Source: Thermoproteota archaeon (GTDB lineage: Archaea; Thermoproteota; Methanomethylicia; Methanomethylicales; B66-G16). From it: a stretch of 15,352 nt of DNA. The notes beneath the pieces were generated by a model. It saw nothing but the letters and a program-made list of their open reading frames with translations. It made no database searches and was not told the DNA's origin. Shown here piece by piece: positions 13,735-15,352 of this stretch (its first letter is position 1; every line of letters begins with the position of its first letter). The stretch is taken from the NCBI GenBank assembly GCA_003649085.1, contig QMQV01000029.1, forward strand, positions 1 through 15,352, in the 5' to 3' direction. A program made the translations under genes and the position numbers.

Positions 13735-14043
13735 ATACCTAAAAGAGATTACCAAGTCATATGGACAGCGTATTTTGATTTAAAAAGGACTAGGAAAAGG
13801 GGTAGAAGAGTCCCAAAAGGCTTAGCGATAGATGCCCCTTCAATTGAAGAAGTAAAACAAGCTATTGAGTCAATAAGCGGTGTTGAGATTTTAGAGGTTG
13901 ACTCCGAAAAACGCTACCCCGCTTCTTGGTGGGATAGATCTGGCTACATAAAAATTAAGTCAAAGTTGCCGAAAAGCAAATTGTTATACGAGATAGCAAA
14001 CAAGCTCAAGGAGCTGAGGTCTCTTAAGACAAGGAGAAAGTAA
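13735..14043 (+). CDS. srp19: Signal recognition particle 19 kDa protein (SRP19), apparent AUA start
   Basis: The frame 13684-14043 encodes SRP19, which binds helices 6 and 8 of 7S RNA and helps SRP54 join the particle for membrane protein targeting. From 13735 it is 102 residues, normal for archaea. Recognisable segments are KRDYQVIWTAYFD (3-15), the basic RGRRVPKGLAI (22-32), a helix (SIEEVKQAIESI), YPASWWDRSGYIKIK (64-78), and a basic C-terminal tail ending TRRK. SRP19 proteins normally begin a few residues before the KRDY..IW motif, precisely where ATA 13735 stands, six bases after GAGGGG. There is no ATG, GTG or TTG between the upstream stop (13681) and this motif. AUA initiation, or a single-base error for ATG, are the options. 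It lies between rps8e and gar1. Confidence 0.85.
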   Translation: MPKRDYQVIWTAYFDLKRTRKRGRRVPKGLAIDAPSIEEVKQAIESISGVEILEVDSEKRYPASWWDRSGYIKIKSKLPKSKLLYEIANKLKELRSLKTRRK

Positions 14044-14053
14044 CGTTTTTCCA

Positions 14054-14087
14054 TAGTAAGAAATATTACAAGGCTAAGCCCTTACTA
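14054..14087 (+). repeat. Inverted repeat in the gar1 leader region
   Basis: TAGTAAG (14054-14060) and CTTACTA (14081-14087) are perfect complements 20 bases apart, and the interval contains a smaller GGCTAAGCC hairpin. It follows a run of T residues just after the SRP19 stop. It could be a weak terminator or leader structure; equally it may be chance. Confidence 0.25.
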
Positions 14088-14115
14088 ATCATTTGTTACT
14101 GCTTGGGGTGTTCTT

Positions 14116-14379
14116 TTGAAGCAGATTGGAGAGGTATTACACTTATCTAAGAGTGGCAATCTCATCATCAAATTACAAACACAATCAATACCCCCCTTAA
14201 ACTCCCTAGTATTCACGTTTTCTCAAAACAAACTTGTCGGCAGGGTCGTTGATGTTATGGGTCCTGTAGCATCGCCTTATATAGCTGTCAAGCCGGAAAT
14301 CGATAGACCTGAGAAACTTGCAGGTTCAAAAGTGTATGTTGAGGAGAGAAGAAGTTTAAAACATAAGAAGAGGAGGTAG
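14116..14379 (+). CDS. gar1: H/ACA RNP component Gar1
   Basis: An 87-residue protein of the Gar1 family. In the H/ACA ribonucleoprotein it binds Cbf5 and promotes substrate RNA turnover during guide-directed pseudouridylation of rRNA. The six-stranded barrel shows GEVLHLSKSGNLIIKL (5-20), NSLVFT, and the diagnostic LVGRVVDVMGPVASPYIAVKP (from 40 to 60, key residues GRV, D46, GPV, PY), then a basic tail RRSLKHKKRR. It lacks the Gly-Arg-rich ends of eukaryotic Gar1, as usual in archaea. The start is TTG 14116 with GGGGTG five bases upstream. Its stop overlaps the ribosome-binding site of tfb, six bases before that gene, an adjacency widely conserved in archaea. Confidence 0.93.
   Translation: MKQIGEVLHLSKSGNLIIKLQTQSIPPLNSLVFTFSQNKLVGRVVDVMGPVASPYIAVKPEIDRPEKLAGSKVYVEERRSLKHKKRR
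14371..14377 (+). promoter_or_regulatory. Ribosome-binding site for tfb, inside the end of gar1
   Basis: AGGAGGT lies across the last codons and stop of gar1 and stands eight bases before GTG 14386. It fixes the tfb start and indicates coupled translation of the two genes. Confidence 0.7.
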
Positions 14380-14385
14380 TTTCTG

Positions 14386-15309
14386 GTGCAGGACAAGCCT
14401 GAAATAGAGTCGTGTCCAGAATGCGGTAGTCGTGAGTTCATTAAGGATAGCGAGCGCGCTGAGCTCATATGTGCAAACTGTGGCTTAGTTTTAAGCGATA
14501 AAATGATAGATCCAGGACCTGAATGGAGAGCTTTTGATCACGAACAAAAAGATAAGAGGTCTAGAACTGGAGCACCAACCACATTTACAATACACGACAA
14601 GGGCTTATCAACAATAATTGACTGGAGAGATAAGGATAGCTTTGGAAAACTTCTAGCCCCAAAGAGAAGAGCGCAAATTCATAGGCTCAGACGTTGGCAA
14701 AAAAGAATCAGGGTTTCAAGTGCGTCTGAACGAAACCTTGCGTTTGCTCTTTCAGAACTTGATAGAATGACATCACAGCTAAATTTACCTAGGGACATCA
14801 GAGAGGCCTCGGCGCTAATCTATAGAAAAGCTGTAGAGTGCCAACTTGTTAGAGGGAGATCTATTGAAAGCATAGCTGCAGCAGCGCTGTACGCAGCTTG
14901 TAGGAGATATCGAATTCCGAGAACGTTAACTGAGATCGCTATGGTAGCTAGAGCAAATAGGAAAGAGATTGCTCGAAGTTATAGATTCATTGCGCAAGCG
15001 CTAACAGTTAAAGTGCCTCCTGCTAACCCATCAGACTACATTCCCAGGCTTATCGCAAAACTAGGCTTAGACGGTGAAGTTCAGAGAAAAGCCATAGAGA
15101 TCGTGAATGTAGCGAGCAAGAACGGCATGATATCTGGCAGAGGTCCTGTTGGCGTAGCTGCAGCAGCTGTGTACATTGCGAGCGTGCTCTTAAACCATAA
15201 GAAGACGCAACGAGACATAGCTTCAACAGCAGGCGTAACCGAAGTTACAGTTAGAAATAGGTATAAAGAGCTAGTTAACAAGCTAGACTTGGTAGTAAAA
15301 CTAACATAG
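14386..15309 (+). CDS. tfb: Transcription initiation factor B (TFB/TFIIB homologue)
   Basis: A 307-residue general transcription factor that binds TBP-promoter DNA and recruits RNA polymerase. The N-terminal zinc ribbon has C10, C13, C29 and C32 (CPECG, CANCG). The B-reader region GPEWRAFD (44-51) and the [16 protein letters not shown] linker (61-76) follow. Two cyclin-fold repeats come next, about 110-205 ([23 protein letters not shown]) and 215-305 ([22 protein letters not shown]). The C-terminal [23 protein letters not shown] is the helix-turn-helix that reads the BRE. All expected parts are present, so this is a full-length, probably main TFB. The start is GTG with a strong AGGAGGT. It is co-transcribed with gar1. 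Confidence 0.97.
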   Translation: MQDKPEIESCPECGSREFIKDSERAELICANCGLVLSDKMIDPGPEWRAFDHEQKDKRSRTGAPTTFTIHDKGLSTIIDWRDKDSFGKLLAPKRRAQIHRLRRWQKRIRVSSASERNLAFALSELDRMTSQLNLPRDIREASALIYRKAVECQLVRGRSIESIAAAALYAACRRYRIPRTLTEIAMVARANRKEIARSYRFIAQALTVKVPPANPSDYIPRLIAKLGLDGEVQRKAIEIVNVASKNGMISGRGPVGVAAAAVYIASVLLNHKKTQRDIASTAGVTEVTVRNRYKELVNKLDLVVKLT

Positions 15310-15316
15310 CCCATCT

Positions 15317-15328
15317 CTCTTCTTTTTA
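15317..15328 (+). terminator. Candidate T-rich terminator after tfb
   Basis: A pyrimidine tract ending in TTCTTTTTAA begins eight bases after the tfb stop. Archaeal termination commonly occurs on such T-rich tracts without a hairpin. The remaining bases to the window end show no gene. Confidence 0.35.
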
Positions 15329-15352
15329 ATAGAAAACCTTACTGTTCAAGGA

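Noticed and set aside
1..15352. Mobile element, CRISPR array, defence or toxin-antitoxin system
   Set aside because: I saw no transposase, integrase, direct-repeat array or effector motif; the window is filled with conserved housekeeping genes.

Overview
This is a stretch of an archaeal chromosome carrying core housekeeping genes. The archaeal hallmarks are transcription factor B, Gar1, SRP19, ribosomal protein S8e, an archaeal tRNA (guanine-10) dimethyltransferase, a GPN-loop GTPase, a DUF373 membrane protein, a DUF84-type NTPase and a class III-like PRPP synthetase. Several features fit a TACK-type, probably thermophilic archaeon: an iron-sulfur family 4 uracil-DNA glycosylase, compact spacing, AT-rich DNA, and GAGGTG/GGTGG ribosome-binding sites ahead of many TTG and GTG starts. 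The exact lineage cannot be read from the window. I see no mobile element, CRISPR array, tRNA or rRNA, and no gene-free stretch above 300 bases.

Layout. At the left edge, the tail of an unrecognised gene overlaps (ATGA) a TIM-barrel protein of the xylose isomerase / endonuclease IV superfamily. It meets head-on a leftward operon, prs > tRNA-G10 methyltransferase > RNase Z (about 3.8 to 1.0 kb), which joins PRPP supply to tRNA maturation. Diverging from prs is an AmrS-like radical SAM gene, which converges on a leftward uracil-DNA glycosylase. From 5.6 to 10.7 kb the genes run rightward: a second radical SAM gene broken by a +1 frameshift, a small zinc-ribbon protein, a CinA/MoaB-type protein, a GPN-loop GTPase, a long coiled-coil protein and a DUF373 membrane protein. 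A leftward pair follows, an Xaa-Pro peptidase and a cis-prenyltransferase. The last 2.7 kb runs rightward: DUF84 NTPase, rps8e, SRP19, gar1, tfb. This final cluster serves translation, protein targeting, rRNA pseudouridylation and transcription initiation.

Two points stand out. SRP19 (13735-14043) has no ATG, GTG or TTG start at all. It appears to start at an AUA codon six bases after a strong GAGGGG ribosome-binding site, so ordinary gene finders would miss it. The radical SAM gene at 5599-6712 is split by a +1 frameshift exactly between its N-terminal cysteine domain and its catalytic CxxxCxxC motif. I found no evidence of a new multi-gene system; the window is mostly conserved informational and maintenance genes.
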